The notes under the pieces are model-generated. The model saw only the letters and a program-made list of their open reading frames with translations, was not told where the DNA came from and did not search any database. Below are positions 35,511 to 47,252 of a DNA stretch of 64,000 nucleotides, piece by piece. Made by a program: the position numbers and the translations under genes. Origin of the DNA: Tachypleus tridentatus (Eukaryota; Arthropoda; Merostomata; Xiphosura; Limulidae); the NCBI RefSeq assembly GCF_004210375.1, contig NC_134834.1, forward strand, positions 147,903,009-147,967,008, read 5' to 3'. The number at the start of each line of letters is the position of its first letter. Position 1 is the stretch's first letter.

Positions 35511-36215
35511 AGACAGTGTTATCTACGTTGATAGTAACTCAACGTATTCAGCAATTTCGTAGGCCATGCACTTAGAGAGTATGTGAAGGGAATGAAAGCG
35601 ATTGTATTGTTCTTCAACCCCTTCCCCCACACTCGTGCAAGAATATTTACAGCTGAAAACGGGAATTGATTTTTTTTTTGTATCACTAACGGTATAGTTT
35701 GCCGGTTACAGAAACCACGTGCTCTGTATGAAGAAGGTCATTAATCATTGCTGTTTCGAATAATTTCGAAGGTTTTATGTAGATGAAGAGGGAGGGGTGA
35801 CAGGTGCTCATACTCCCTGACTAGCATGTGTACTTAACGATTTTTTAATAAGCTTAAAAAGGGTTTCAGAAATTATATACGCGTAAAGCACAGATTACAA
35901 ACCATACAAAAAAAGTGATTGAATGAACTTGCACGTCTCAGGCTTAAAAGCCTTTTACTGTATTCCAGCCAGTGTTTCAATGGATGTCGCATTAAAACAC
36001 TCGTTAGCAAGGAAATTCTCATTAAAAATTATTCAGAGAATGACAGTTTGTAAAGCATACAATAAGTTCTTTTATTTTAAATACGTGTCATACATGTTTA
36101 GGATAAACTGAAGTTTTTTTTTCTGCATGTTTGGTCCACTTTATTGTAGCCCTTTGTCCAAAAACGTCCACTCACATTTTCTTTCTATGGATGCTTTTCT
36201 GTTTGTTTTTTAATT
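35511..36215. other. No gene seen
   Basis: CpG-containing AT-rich sequence. The short plus frame at 35923-36111 is unrecognised. Confidence 0.5.
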
Positions 36216-36474
36216 GGGCCCGGCATGGCCAGATGGTTATAGCGCTTGATTCGCAATCTGAGAGTCGCGAAATTCTGTCACACCAAACATGCTTGCCCTT
36301 TCAGCCATGGGGACGTGATAATGTCACGGTCAATCCCACTATTTGTTGTTTAAAGTGTAGCCCAAGAGTTGGCGGTGGGTGATGATGACTAGCTGCTTTC
36401 CCTCTAATCTTACGCTGCTAAATTAGGGGCGGCTAGCGCAGATAGTCCGCGTGTAGTTTTGCGCGAAATTCCAA
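36216..36474 (+). repeat. SINE family A, near full length
   Basis: GGGCCCGGCATGGCCAGATGG begins the head. The B box is disrupted (GTCGCGAAATTCTGTCAC). The body and the tail (GTGTAGTTTTGCGCGAAATT) are complete. Confidence 0.88.
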
Positions 36475-37702
36475 GCAGTTTTTTTAGTGCAAAGCTACAC
36501 AATTAGTTTACCTGCTTTCTGACCACCGTGAGGTTGCCAGATTTTTCAAATGCCCATGAGGGACAAAACTTTATCCCAGTTTTATTTTTTAAGGCTTTTT
36601 TTCTTTTCCAAACTGAATTCAGATAAGACTTCCTCAAACATTACAACAAACAAAATAATAAAAAATATTATTGATATAATGTTTGAACGAATTATACAAT
36701 ATCAAATTGAATGGTCAAACAATCGCAAAATTTCCACTCATTCAAATCTTGCAATATAACTATAGCCAAAAACTGAAAACTCGTTGCCAAACACAACATT
36801 TGTTAAGCGTTGCATAATTTTTAGAATGTTTTAGAACATTCTACAATACTCTATATGTATAATTCTAGAAAATTGTAAACCAATTTATCTCGAAAAGTTT
36901 TACTTAAAAAACAAACAAGCTATATTGTTGCGGAATTTTTGCGTTGTAAGTACACAAATTGAACTCTTGACCCACCTTAGACCCGGATGCTTTTCTGTTT
37001 ATTCCAATTTACGTGTGTATTATTTAGCATTTTATTATATTAAGTTACATTTTCTTCACTTTAAATATTTAACGTAACAGTTAGATTATCTGTAACTAAA
37101 TAAATGTGAGAAATACATAGGAGGAAACCAGAAAATTAACAACCGCGAACAAAACTGATATTGTAAAATTAGCAACTCCGCAAGTTATCTCGTGAGAAAC
37201 TGATCATACAATTTCTTTGTGTTTACCATAAAAGCGTCACGTTTACGACTACGCATTGTCTTCACTCTTTGTAAATTAATTATTAGAAACGTGATTATTT
37301 CATCTGATTATCTATCACATAAGCTTTGGTTGATGACCTTTAACCCCAATAAAACGCTCGCTAATACTGCTGCATCTTTAGTGTTTATGATTTATGGTGC
37401 TATTTTTTGTACCTTTTAAATTCGAGTGATCTTTCATACGGTGTTGTTGTTAATTAAATAAGCCCACGAATTAGTTCTCATTTTTGGGCTCCGTTCAGCC
37501 CTAACTTCTTCATGTCGGTGAATCTTCTTACAACGTTGATCGCTGCACCTTCCAATTAGCCTCTTATTTTATTTAGATCAGATTTTCTACTGGATGCGTA
37601 TGATCTGACATGTTCAAAACGTACAAGAGATTCAGTACTAGTTTCTGTACTGTAATCTGGCATGATCGTATAAAACTAAAATATCCACTGCTAGTAGTTG
37701 TG

Positions 37703-37828
37703 TGTGTTTGTGTTTTTCTTATAGCAATGACACATCGGGCTGTCTGCTGAGTCCACCGAGTGGAATCGAACCCCTTATTTTAGCGTTGTAAATCCGAAGA
37801 CATACCGCTGCACTAGCGGGAGGCTGAT
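37703..37828 (-). repeat. SINE family B copy
   Basis: The reverse-strand head CCCGCTAGTGCAGCGGTATG and the B box around GGGTTCGATTCCACTCGG are followed by a tail with CAGACAGCCCGATGTG. Confidence 0.83.
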
Positions 37829-38361
37829 GCTAGTAGTTTCTGTGTTGTAGTGTATATCGGTATGATGGTACAAAACTAAGATATACACCACTAATTTCTA
37901 TACTGTCGTCTGGCATGATGGTAGAAAACGTCTAAAGATTTTTAGTGCTCGTTACTATGCTGTGGATATTTAAACTAGTTAGGGAGATAAAAGTGCTGCC
38001 TGTCAGTAAAATAAATATTCATAGTAACAGAAGAGTATTCATTTCATAACAACCTGTAATACGAATTGTATGGAAGTATTTTAGCGTTAATATTACACGG
38101 CAATGTGAGACATTAAGCCACAATATAATATGGACGTTTTGTGACTACGTCCGAAAACACCGCCAGTGTAGCAGACCTGTCAGTGCTATCTGCTCATAGT
38201 CATTTCTATAAACTAACTGTTTTGTGATATTATACTTATAATTAAACTTAATATTAACTCTAGCAATATAAGAATGACAGCTGCCCTTTGTATTAGAAAT
38301 TAACGTTAGAAACTGACACTGTTTAGGATTTGAATCCGTGATTCTGATTATCTATTTCACT

Positions 38362-38637
38362 GGTCCGGCATGGCCAGGTGGATTAAAGCGTTCAACCCGT
38401 AATCTGAGGGTCGCGGGTTCGAATCCCAGTCACACCAAACATGCTCGCCCTTTCAGCCGTGGGGCATTATAATGTGACGGTCAATCCAACTATTCGTTGG
38501 TAAAAGAGTAGCCCAAGAGTTGGCGGTGGGTGGTGATGACTAGCTGCCTTCCCTCTTGTCTTTCATTGCTAAATTAGGGACGGTTAGCGCAGATAGCCCT
38601 CGAGTAGCTTTGCGCGAAATTAAAAAAAAAAAAAAAA
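38362..38637 (+). repeat. SINE family A, full length with poly(A)
   Basis: The head has a good A box and the B box GGTTCGAATCCCAG. The body and tail are complete and the copy ends in an uninterrupted A run, so it is one of the better preserved copies. Confidence 0.9.
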
Positions 38638-39410
38638 TTATTTCATGTTTATAACAAGCTTGTTTTAACATAAAGTTACATTATCGAAAGCATATGTACT
38701 TTGCCCGAATTTTAGCTTCGTAAGCCATTAAACTTATCCCTGATTCACCGTTGCTGTGTTGAGACACATTATTGAAAGGCAAAAATAATATTTTTGACTG
38801 AAATAATTTATCTTGTTCCCCCCGCCTCCCCACTTTTTTTCATAAACAAGGCTAAAAAAAAGATTAGTAAAGTTCACCTAAATTTAATTTGCAGTAATTT
38901 CAAAAATAAAAGTAGCTAAACATGGAACTGGTAGTTTCTATACACTCCTTCTCTTCCCTATCACCAGTGTTGAAGAAATTCGTATACACAAAAACATTAC
39001 TTAAGATATTGAATTACACAAAGCGTTATAGAGTATATACTTGTTTCAAGGTCGTCTACACCGATATTGAAACTGCTAGTTGTACATAGAAAATTACAAG
39101 TGATGAAATATCAGCGAGTTCCAGCCCTGAATTTAGATTGGAGACCGCTTTTTCCTCTTTTTCACACACTTAGAAACACAAGGTCGGAAATAAGGGTAAA
39201 TCTGATAGAGGACATATCCCTGCCACTGTGTGAACCCCAAGTAAATCATGTACCCCTTTCCAATATCACATTTTACTTCACTTATCCTGTAATGTAGTTT
39301 GTAACGTAGTTTTATTTCTCTGTTTTGTACTCGTGCCACTTTAATTTTTATTTGCCTAAAGTTGTTTTAAAATTCTAATCTAAAGCAAGAAGTTACTGTA
39401 TTTACGTTAC

Positions 39411-39480
39411 GGGTTTGTATTCCCTGCGTTGAACAAACAGACAGCCTAATGTGGCTTTGTTCTCATACACACAAATAAAT
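39411..39480 (+). repeat. SINE family B/C fragment
   Basis: GGGTTTGTATTCCCTGCG is followed by CAGACAGCCTAATGTGGCTT and an A-rich end. The 5' half is missing. Confidence 0.5.
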
Positions 39481-40427
39481 CTTTAGGTGACAAAATTATC
39501 ATATCTTTCTAATTACACGTGCGATTTGAGAATGAATAACATCTCTTCAATTACACTAAATCATTGTACTAGATGCCTAATTAATTTCAGCAATGTACTA
39601 TGTACACCTATTTTTATTTAATCGTAGATATCTAGTTTAAAAATGTTTATACGTCCTCGTGGAACACAAAATCGACCCATACATATATAAATACTCTGAG
39701 CTGATGATAGTCGCCGATTACGTAATCGTGTTAATGTCATCAGGAATATATTTTATCAAATAACGAGTTAGAACTAATTCAGTAGAGTTATTTTGATAGG
39801 CCTAACATGTAAATAACAGTTGCCCTAAATTTTGTAGTAAGGGCTTTTTGAGTGGATAAGGAAAAGGGATATTAATTCGCTTCACATACGTACATGAAAA
39901 TACGTCATTAATAAGTCAGTTTAACTGCAATTTATTCGTCCGTAAAGAGTTTTGATTTAAATATCAACTTAATATCGGACAATTCAGAAGGATCATAGTA
40001 CACAATAATATAGAAACAATAAGATTCGTGTGTTATCGTGATTTTTAAAACTTCTTACATCATGATGTTTCAGCAATACAAGACCATGACTATAATGTTC
40101 CGCGTGTATATAGTTTAATTCACACTGTCAGATTTACGAGCACGTGTAAGAAATACTTCATGTTTGTTGAAACCGTATGAAATTGTTGGGGCCTTTACAG
40201 TTTTGATCATGTTTGCGCAAAAACCGATAGATGTCAGTAGCAGCATTGTGTTTATAACTTTTTGAATTCGTTTTGTTTTACCTATCTCTTTGCGACACGA
40301 GAAAACAAAAACATGCTATGCTATAATCTGGCATGCAAGGTAAACAAGTTATATTTCATATCTTATGCAATGGTGGTTACTTAGGATATGTAGGACAATA
40401 CAATGAATTTATTCGAATTATTCTTTT

Positions 40428-40556
40428 ATACCCCAGTGGCACAGTGGCATGTCTGCGGGACTTCTACAGCTAGAAATCGAGTTTCGATACCCGTGATGGA
40501 CAGAGTACAGACAATTCATTGTGTTTTTTTTTTGTGCGTAACTACAAACAAACATT
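40428..40556 (+). repeat. SINE family C copy
   Basis: CCCCAGTGGCACAGTGGCAT, GAGTTTCGATACCCGTGATG and GAGTACAGACAATTCATTGT are followed by GCGTAACTACAAACAAAC. Confidence 0.8.
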
Positions 40557-40709
40557 TTTGGTTATTGTGCATATCAAGGCGTTGTTTTTATAAATACGCA
40601 AAATAAATGCATCAAAGACAACAAACTAAACAATGAGTTGTCTCTGAAATATTTGTAAAAACGGCTCGTTTGGGTTGAGAAAATATTTTACGTGGAGGTG
40701 CGAACAACG

Positions 40710-40735
40710 TTTCGACCTTCTTCGATCATCGTCAG
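40710..40735 (-). ncRNA. Second hammerhead-like core (minus strand)
   Basis: The minus strand reads CTGACGA, T, GATC-GAAGAA-GGTC (one G-U pair), GAAAC. The core consensus is intact, but the flanks do not form the 8-bp helix I seen at 21.2 kb. A SINE family C fragment abuts it. Confidence 0.5.
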
Positions 40736-40737
40736 GT

Positions 40738-40828
40738 TTGTCTCTGCTCTGAACACTAAAGGTATCGAAAAACCTGTTTCTAGCAGTATAAATCCGCAAA
40801 TATGCCACGGTGTCACTAGAGGACGCAT
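40738..40828 (-). repeat. SINE family C head fragment
   Basis: The reverse strand reads TAGTGACACCGTGGCATATT, GCGGATTTATACTGCTAGAA and TTTCGATACC. It ends where the hammerhead-containing repeat begins. Confidence 0.6.
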
Positions 40829-41008
40829 TGAATATTTGTGTTTTTTTAAATATTTTTTTAATTATGTAGAAAGTACTTTAGCATTTATACTTCTGTTATT
40901 AGGTAAATTCTTCAGTATATAACTATAACTATACGTACAAATACAAAGTACTAACCGAAGACTGTTGATAGTATAATGTGTACAAACTCAATTACGTAGA
41001 GAAGTGAT

Positions 41009-41128
41009 ATGCCTTCCTATTGGAACAACGGCATGTCCGCAGACTTACAATGTTAGAATCCTGGTTTTAACACCCGTGGTGGGCAAGTGTACAGATAGCC
41101 CTTTGTGAACGTTATGTTTAACTACAAA
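41009..41128 (+). repeat. SINE family C copy
   Basis: TCCTATTGGAACAACGGCAT, CCGCAGACTTACAATGTTAG, GGTTTTAACACCCGTGGTGG, ACAGATAGCCCTTTGTG and ACTACAAACAGATG follow in order. Confidence 0.78.
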
Positions 41129-41530
41129 CAGATGAACAGAGAACTGATATCAACTGAATAATCAACAGAGAATGAACAGTTTGTGTATAAAAATACACCC
41201 TTCAATTTAAAAAACAACTTAATGTGTATTGTGTGCTTAAAATAGTGTATTCAACAATTAATATATCTTGAGAATAATCACTGATATTATTTGAAGTTCT
41301 TAACAAGTAATGTAGAAAGGTTTACCTAGAGCTAAATGGAAGGCATTAAAACTTAAAATTTGATGGTATTTGGGATGTAGATAATTTTCGACTTCCAACT
41401 TAAAATATTTACAATTAAACAAATAATGAAACCTAACTCCAATTTCATTATTATTGCATAGTTTAGACACGGCGCGAAATGACGGGTCCGAGAGCAACAC
41501 ACTGACATTTATAAAGGTTAAATGATTGCT

Positions 41531-41793
41531 TTTGAATTTCATGCAAAGCTACTCGAGGGTTATTTGCGCTAGCCATCCCTAATTTAGCAGTATAAGACTA
41601 GAGGGAAGGCAACTAGTCATCACCACCCACCACCAACTCTTAAGCTACTCTTTTACCAACGAATACTGGGATTGACCGTCGCATTATAACACCTCCACGG
41701 CTGAAAGGGCGAGCATGTTTGGCGCGACGGGGATTCGAACCTGCGACCCTCAGATTACGAGTCGAACGCCTTAACCCACCTGCCATGCCGAGC
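41531..41793 (-). repeat. SINE family A, full length
   Basis: The reverse-strand copy runs from TTTGAATTTCATGCAAAGCT (tail) to CCTGCCATGCCGAGC (head). The B box is visible as GGGGATTCGAACC. Confidence 0.9.
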
Positions 41794-42601
41794 TTTTATG
41801 AAGGTTAAAAATTAGTTGTTGTTTTTAAGAGATAAATTACTCTTTTTAACATGAATTGAGCCTTAAACATTTGAATTGAAATATAATCTAACGAAATATT
41901 CCAGTGTTATAATATACTGTAATATTCTTTTAATTTTATCAAATCGAAGAAACTCTGGGATAGATAGAACAAAGTAGACCTACGCTAGAGCTTAGATAGT
42001 TCGCTACATTCTGAACTATATACACGATAAAATATACAAGTACCATTTAATGATTAGTGATTATTAATTGTAACTGAGAGAGAAATGCGTTTGAGGCGAA
42101 CTTAAGGCTCCTGTTATCCAAATATCGTACATCTGAAATTCGAACTTTTCTGAGTATCGCAACCCCACGCTGGTTAACGGTATGACATGGCGATTACAAT
42201 AAAATCTTGATTTTATGACACGCTATCTTCATGCACGTTTTGTTCGGACGAAAATTGTAAAGTGATATGTGGAAAGTTAAAATAAACACAAAAAAACAAC
42301 TGACCCGGCATGGTTCTTTAATAAAATTGAACCAAAATAACCATGAATATTGTAAGTAACCCCCTGGGACCCCCAGTGTGATATACTAGAAATGAATGAT
42401 TTCACCCAACGTTTTGCTATATATTCACCATGGATATGGTGCCAGGAAAAACGGATACATAAATAAGTCTGTTCAATATGATGCAATGCATCCACTGTTA
42501 TACAAACGAGTCAATAAGAAGATGAGTTAAGAAACCCTCTTGTAGAAGGTATATACCCCTTTAACCCGTTCGTCTGGGTAATTACGTCTAATCCCAACGC
42601 A

Positions 42602-42834
42602 GGCCCGACATGACCAGGTGGTTAGGGCGCTCGACTCGTAATCTGAGGGTCGCGGATTCGAATCCCCGTCATATCCACCATACTCGCCCTTTCAGCTGTG
42701 GAAACGTTATAAAGTTATGGTCGATCCCACTGTTCGTTGGTAGAAAGAGTATCCTAAGAGTAACGTTACCAAATAAGGGAAAGCTAACGTAGATAGCCGT
42801 CATGTAGCTTTGCGCGAAATTCAAAAACAAAAAC
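42602..42834 (+). repeat. SINE family A with internal deletion
   Basis: The head is intact (ACATGACCAGGTGGTTAGG, GGATTCGAATCCCCG), but the conserved GTGGGTGGTGATGACTAGCT block is missing between AGAGTAACG and ACCAAATAAGG. The tail is intact. Confidence 0.87.
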
Positions 42835-44208
42835 AGACAAAACTACAACGCTAAAGCTCAGCGAAATAATCTAATATGATTCGCTTTGAGAAAGTTTACA
42901 AACAAAGAAACAGCACACGTCGATATTAGATATTACAGTTACTAAATGCAGGGAAACCCTTTCAAAATGTAATCAACCCTTAAGATTGGAAAAAAGAAAT
43001 ATTTAAGCATTTTATCCCTAGAAAAGTGATAGCCTCCATTCACTCACTACATCTAAGAAGAAATAATGTTTCGCTATTTTTTCCGAGATTATCCAGCTGT
43101 GAGAACAAATGCCAAGGTTATGTTGTTGTTTTTTTGTCTCCCTTCAGATAGACACACAAACACAATTGGAAGTTACAACTTGTTACCCAAATTTAGCCTC
43201 CGTAAAATATTGGCTCTGGTCACGGTAGTGACTGTTCACAATTACCAGTTCTAGTTTGACATTGTACACTTCAAATGTTCTGTATTCCTACATGATTGTA
43301 GTTTGTGTTGTTCTAATTATTTCTGTTACAGATCACTACATGGAAATTTTGTATATCTTTCACGGTTTTTCTTCAGTGATTTCATAGTAGTTATTGTAAA
43401 GGGTTTTCCAACATTGTCCACACAGTTCGCCGAACATCTGTCTATTAACCCCCTCCCACACACACATACTTCTAAAAACAAAACATAAACGTAATTCGTA
43501 GCTTATATGTATTTGTTATGTTTTTGCATTCGCTAAAAATTTGGCTGCTTTGACATTTTGTAACAAACTATGTTTTGGAAATGATACATTTATTATTATT
43601 TATTTTTACTGGCAAAGCAATTTTATGTTAGGAAAAGCGCAAGTCAGTTTTCTAAACCTAATCGTGTTTCTGTAGAAATTATATAGTTGTACTGTAGCAC
43701 CTACGAAACCTTACACTCACTCGACCATTCTCGGTCTTAGGCCGAAGTGATAGTTAACTGGTATAATGCAAATGAGTATGTATGAAGAGAATGACAAAGT
43801 TTTTATTTCGTATATTTTACTTGTTCAGTGAAGCACTGAAGGCTGTTTGAGTAAACTGAGCTGGAAAAATCACTTACATACTAAAAAAAATACAGCTAAT
43901 CTTAGTAGTCGTTATATGTAATACGGTCAAATGTCACGAACGTCAATAGTAACTTACGTTGTTTAAACAACAATTAAGTATGACTTTGGTAAGTACTAAA
44001 GTAGTAAACGCCAGGTGGAATAATGGAATTTGAATGTGGGTCTAAAGATTTACATTAAACCTTTCTTTACAGTTAATCACTTCCAGAGGAGCTCAGATTG
44101 GCCACTACTGTGTAAATTTTGCTGACACACATACGTCACCTATAAATACATAATCTTGTTACATGAATACACTGATTAATTGCACTTTATAACAATGATA
44201 TGCAGTGA
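42835..44208. other. No gene seen
   Basis: Two short plus frames (43066-43254 and 43303-43488) carry no domain. Confidence 0.5.
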
Positions 44209-44418
44209 TATGTCGGCCTAGATGCAGCTGTTTCTAAGGGAGAAATCTCTAGTATTCGCCCTGGAAATGTTGGAGGTAGTAAATCGGGGATGAGGCGGGA
44301 ATCACAGAACAGTTCATTACAGACTCCATTACCACACCTAAGCCAACCTGGAGCAGCGCAGAGTGAACGAAGGAATAGCCTTCTGCTCCCACCCTTTAAA
44401 ATACACACACTGAAATGA
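44209..44418 (+). CDS. Candidate plus-strand terminal exon
   Basis: Sixty-nine codons are open to a TGA. The readable part includes AVSKGEISSIRPGNVGGSKS, RRESQNSSLQTPLPHLSQPG, then AAQSERRNSLLLPPFKIHTL and K. It is rich in Ser, Pro, Gln and Arg, unlike nearby translations. A possible acceptor GGCCTAG ends at 44221, but its pyrimidine tract is poor. The minus strand is also open here (44187-44408). Unrecognised. Confidence 0.28.
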   Translation, partial: YVGLDAAVSKGEISSIRPGNVGGSKSGMRRESQNSSLQTPLPHLSQPGAAQSERRNSLLLPPFKIHTLK

Positions 44419-44487
44419 AGCTGGGACTATCTCTAGGTATCTTTAGAAAAGTATGATAAATGTGAAATCTCGAAGCCTAAAAAACTC

Positions 44488-44543
44488 AAATTAGGGGCGG
44501 CTAGTTAAGATAACCTTCGAGTAACGTTGCGCAAAATTCAAAC
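44488..44543 (+). repeat. SINE family A, tail fragment
   Basis: Only AAATTAGGGGCGGCTAG through GTTGCGCAAAATTCAAAC remains. Confidence 0.65.
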
Positions 44544-44557
44544 CAATCCACTTCAAA

Positions 44558-44632
44558 TAAATGCCCGCAATGGGCAAAGTACAGACAGCCCATTGTGTAG
44601 CTTTGTTCTTAACAATAACCAAAGCAAACTAG
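44558..44632 (+). repeat. SINE family C tail fragment
   Basis: ATGGGCAAAGTACAGACAGC and CCATTGTGTAGCTTTGTTCT are present and the head is absent. It sits right after a family A tail fragment. Confidence 0.65.
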
Positions 44633-45264
44633 TTAGAGTATCCAGTTTTAGATTGCACTATATAAGTTGAAAGGTTAATGAATTATTTTTAGTCAAAGGA
44701 CCAAAGAAACATCTTTCATTATTTTACCCTCACAAACAAGTACATATATAGAACATTTGCAAAAAATATCATTTATTTTCAATGCTATTTTTTGTTTATT
44801 TAAGAGAAACTACCAATGTACTTTTGTATCGGAGTTGTACTGTAGAATGTACATGTATTAATTAGTTGTCGTCCAAAACACGTTTCTTTCTGTGTTGTCC
44901 CAGAATTTTCAGTAATTGGGATTTCATTAGAAACGTACCGACAACCTGTGTGTAAACCTCATACAGCCACATAGGTACCTGGATGTAGTCACTTAACAAC
45001 TTTAGAGACCTTGTGTACAGCCTCCGAAATCTACGAAGTCATGTTTCAAAATCAGCAAACAAGAAATATGTACATCAGTAGGGATATATCTATAATTATT
45101 TTCCCTTCAGTGACTTACAGATTTCATAGAGTGTGTTATAATAATGTTTCCAGACGTAGTAGGTCTAACATAGTACATCCAGTGATATTTCCATACAAAA
45201 AGTTGTACTTAATAAAGACTAGTGCTTTCCCCTGGTGATGTATGGTAAAAGTGCAGTACATTTG

Positions 45265-45730
45265 TGATTTTCCCTTCTATAGATGTATCCTATATCACAC
45301 ACTGTTTCCCTGTATAGATGTATCCTATATCACACATTGTTTCCCTGTATAGATGTATCCTATATTACACACAGTTTTCCTCAAGAGATGTATCCTATAT
45401 CACACACTGTTTTCCTCTATAGATGTATCCTATATCACACAGTTTCCCTCTAGAGATGTACCCTATATCACATACTGTTTTCACAAGAGATGTATCCTAT
45501 ATCACACAGTGTTTTCCTCAAACGATGTATCCTATACTACATTTTTCTTTCAGAGATACATCCTGTAACACATACAATGATTTCTCTCAAGAGATGAATG
45601 CTATATGACACAATGTTTTCTTTCCACATGGTTTTCCAGAGATGTATCTCCGCCACGCAGTTTTCCCTCAAGTGATGTATACCTATCACGCACAGTTCAT
45701 CCTAGTGGTTTTTCTTCCAAAGATGTGCAC
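45265..45730 (+). repeat. Minisatellite, ~35-bp unit, ~12 copies
   Basis: AGATGTATCCTATATCACAC followed by ACTGTTTTCCTC recurs at 45281, 45316, 45351, 45386, 45421, 45454, 45488, 45523 and on with growing decay. Open frames at 45353-45608 are only the repeat read in frame. Confidence 0.9.
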
Positions 45731-46140
45731 GTGTCAACAGTACACTTTACTGTTTTGTATTCTTAATAATAACGTGCCACACTTCAAAAGCTTATATCAA
45801 CAGCAGATTTTCGTTGAAAGTTAAAATATCCTTAATTTTCCGTTTTTCCTAAACAGGAAAGACTGGTTTTAAAATACATTAGCTCTTAAGTTGTTAGACT
45901 TAAGTATCGTGGTAGTTTGTTTATATACATGCTTAATCCATTAGTGGAATATCGGCTCATATTACAAAAAAATATTCGGTTGTGGTGTAAAAAACATTGT
46001 CAGTAAATCGATCTGCAATTTAAACATATATGTTTTTAATATACTTGTTTGTCCATAGATGAATTGTTTTAATGTGGATCATCACTGGAATATATAATTA
46101 ACGTACACCAAAAGAAAGATTATCTCATTTCAATCGATTC

Positions 46141-46374
46141 TAGGGTCGCGGATTCGAATCCCTGTCACACCAAACATGCTCGCCCTTTCAGCCGTGGGGG
46201 GTTGTAATATTACGTACAATCCCATTATTAGTTAGTAAAAGAGTAGCCCAAGAGTTGGCGGTGGGTGGTGATGACTAGCTGCCTTCCCCCTTGAAACTGC
46301 TAAATTAGGGATGGCTATCGTAGATAGCCCTCGTGTAACTTTGCGCAAAATTCAAACCAAACCAAACCAAACCA
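46141..46374 (+). repeat. SINE family A, lacking the first ~45 bp
   Basis: It starts at AGGGTCGCGGATTCGAATCC and is complete to the tail, which ends in a (CAAAC)n-like run. It pairs with an inverted copy 75 bp downstream. Confidence 0.88.
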
Positions 46375-46449
46375 ATCGATTCTTTTATCTTTTAGGAATA
46401 TTATCGCATGTAATAGTCATGCAGTTTTCAAACTAATATATGTTTGTCT

Positions 46450-46712
46450 TTTGAATTTCGCACAAAGCTACACGAGGGCTATCTGCACTAGCAGTCCTAA
46501 TTTAGCAGTGTAAGACTAGAGGGAAGGCAGCTAGTCATCACCACCCACCGCCAACTCTTGGGCTTCTCTTTCACCAACATATAGTGGGATTGACCATCAC
46601 ATTATAACGCCCCCACAGCTTAAAGGGCGAGCATGTTTGGTGCGACCAGAATTAGAACCTGCGACCCTTGGATTACGAGTCGAGTGCCTTAATCACTTGG
46701 CCATGCTGGGCC
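46450..46712 (-). repeat. SINE family A, full length, inverted
   Basis: The reverse-strand tail, body and head (GGCCATGCTGGGCC at the far end) are all readable. With 46141-46374 it forms a tail-to-tail inverted pair. Confidence 0.9.
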
Positions 46713-46937
46713 AAACTAATATATGACCCTCAGTAAAAGATAGAGCTAAACTGAACAGCACTTAATATACTTTGCCAGTTGCTAGTTAGTTTATAAGAGA
46801 TTATCACTAAATTTCTTTTGTGTGCTCATGTGTTAGAGAACTGATTAAATAAAATCTGCAATCTGAAGTGGTACATTTTGCTAATTAATAAAAATATGGT
46901 AACCATTTTTTGTGGACTGCTTATTTAATTTTAATGT

Positions 46938-47252
46938 TGTGGTATTTTCAAGTGAAACTTATTTCCTAAGAGAGTATTGGGTAGATCCACTATATAACTG
47001 GAGAATCGGCAGGATATATTTCAGTAGTATTAAATTTTGTCTGAAACTGAGTTTGAGCAAAAAAATAAACACACTAGGCTTTATGTGCAGCAAAATTAAA
47101 TACAATCTTTAGATCAGAGACATAAAAGAAAGTGTGTGTAGTATGTGTAACTGCTTATGCAAGCTGGATATTTACCTTTCATTTAATTCATGAGCTGATT
47201 AGACCAATGTCTTTTTTTTTTAAATATGTTCCCCACTAATTCGCTCGAAATG
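46938..47252 (+). repeat. Left copy of a diverged ~300-bp direct repeat (possible LTR)
   Basis: It shares colinear blocks with 54046-54345: TGTGGTATTTTCA, GTAGAT, GGATATAT, AACTGAGTTTGAGCAAA, CAAAATxAAxACAATCT, and ACTAATTC near the end. I judged the similarity by eye at roughly 70-75%. The two copies have the same orientation and lie about 7.1 kb apart. Either they are old LTRs of one element or two copies of an unrelated dispersed repeat. Confidence 0.45.

Noticed and set aside
36480..36600. Exon-like GGTTGCCAGATTTTTCAAAT segment with a GTAAAC donor
   Set aside because: The sequence looks like a common dispersed repeat, has no open frame of use and abuts a SINE.
45353..45824. Repeat-protein genes on the plus strand
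   Set aside because: The frames are translations of the 35-bp minisatellite in two registers.
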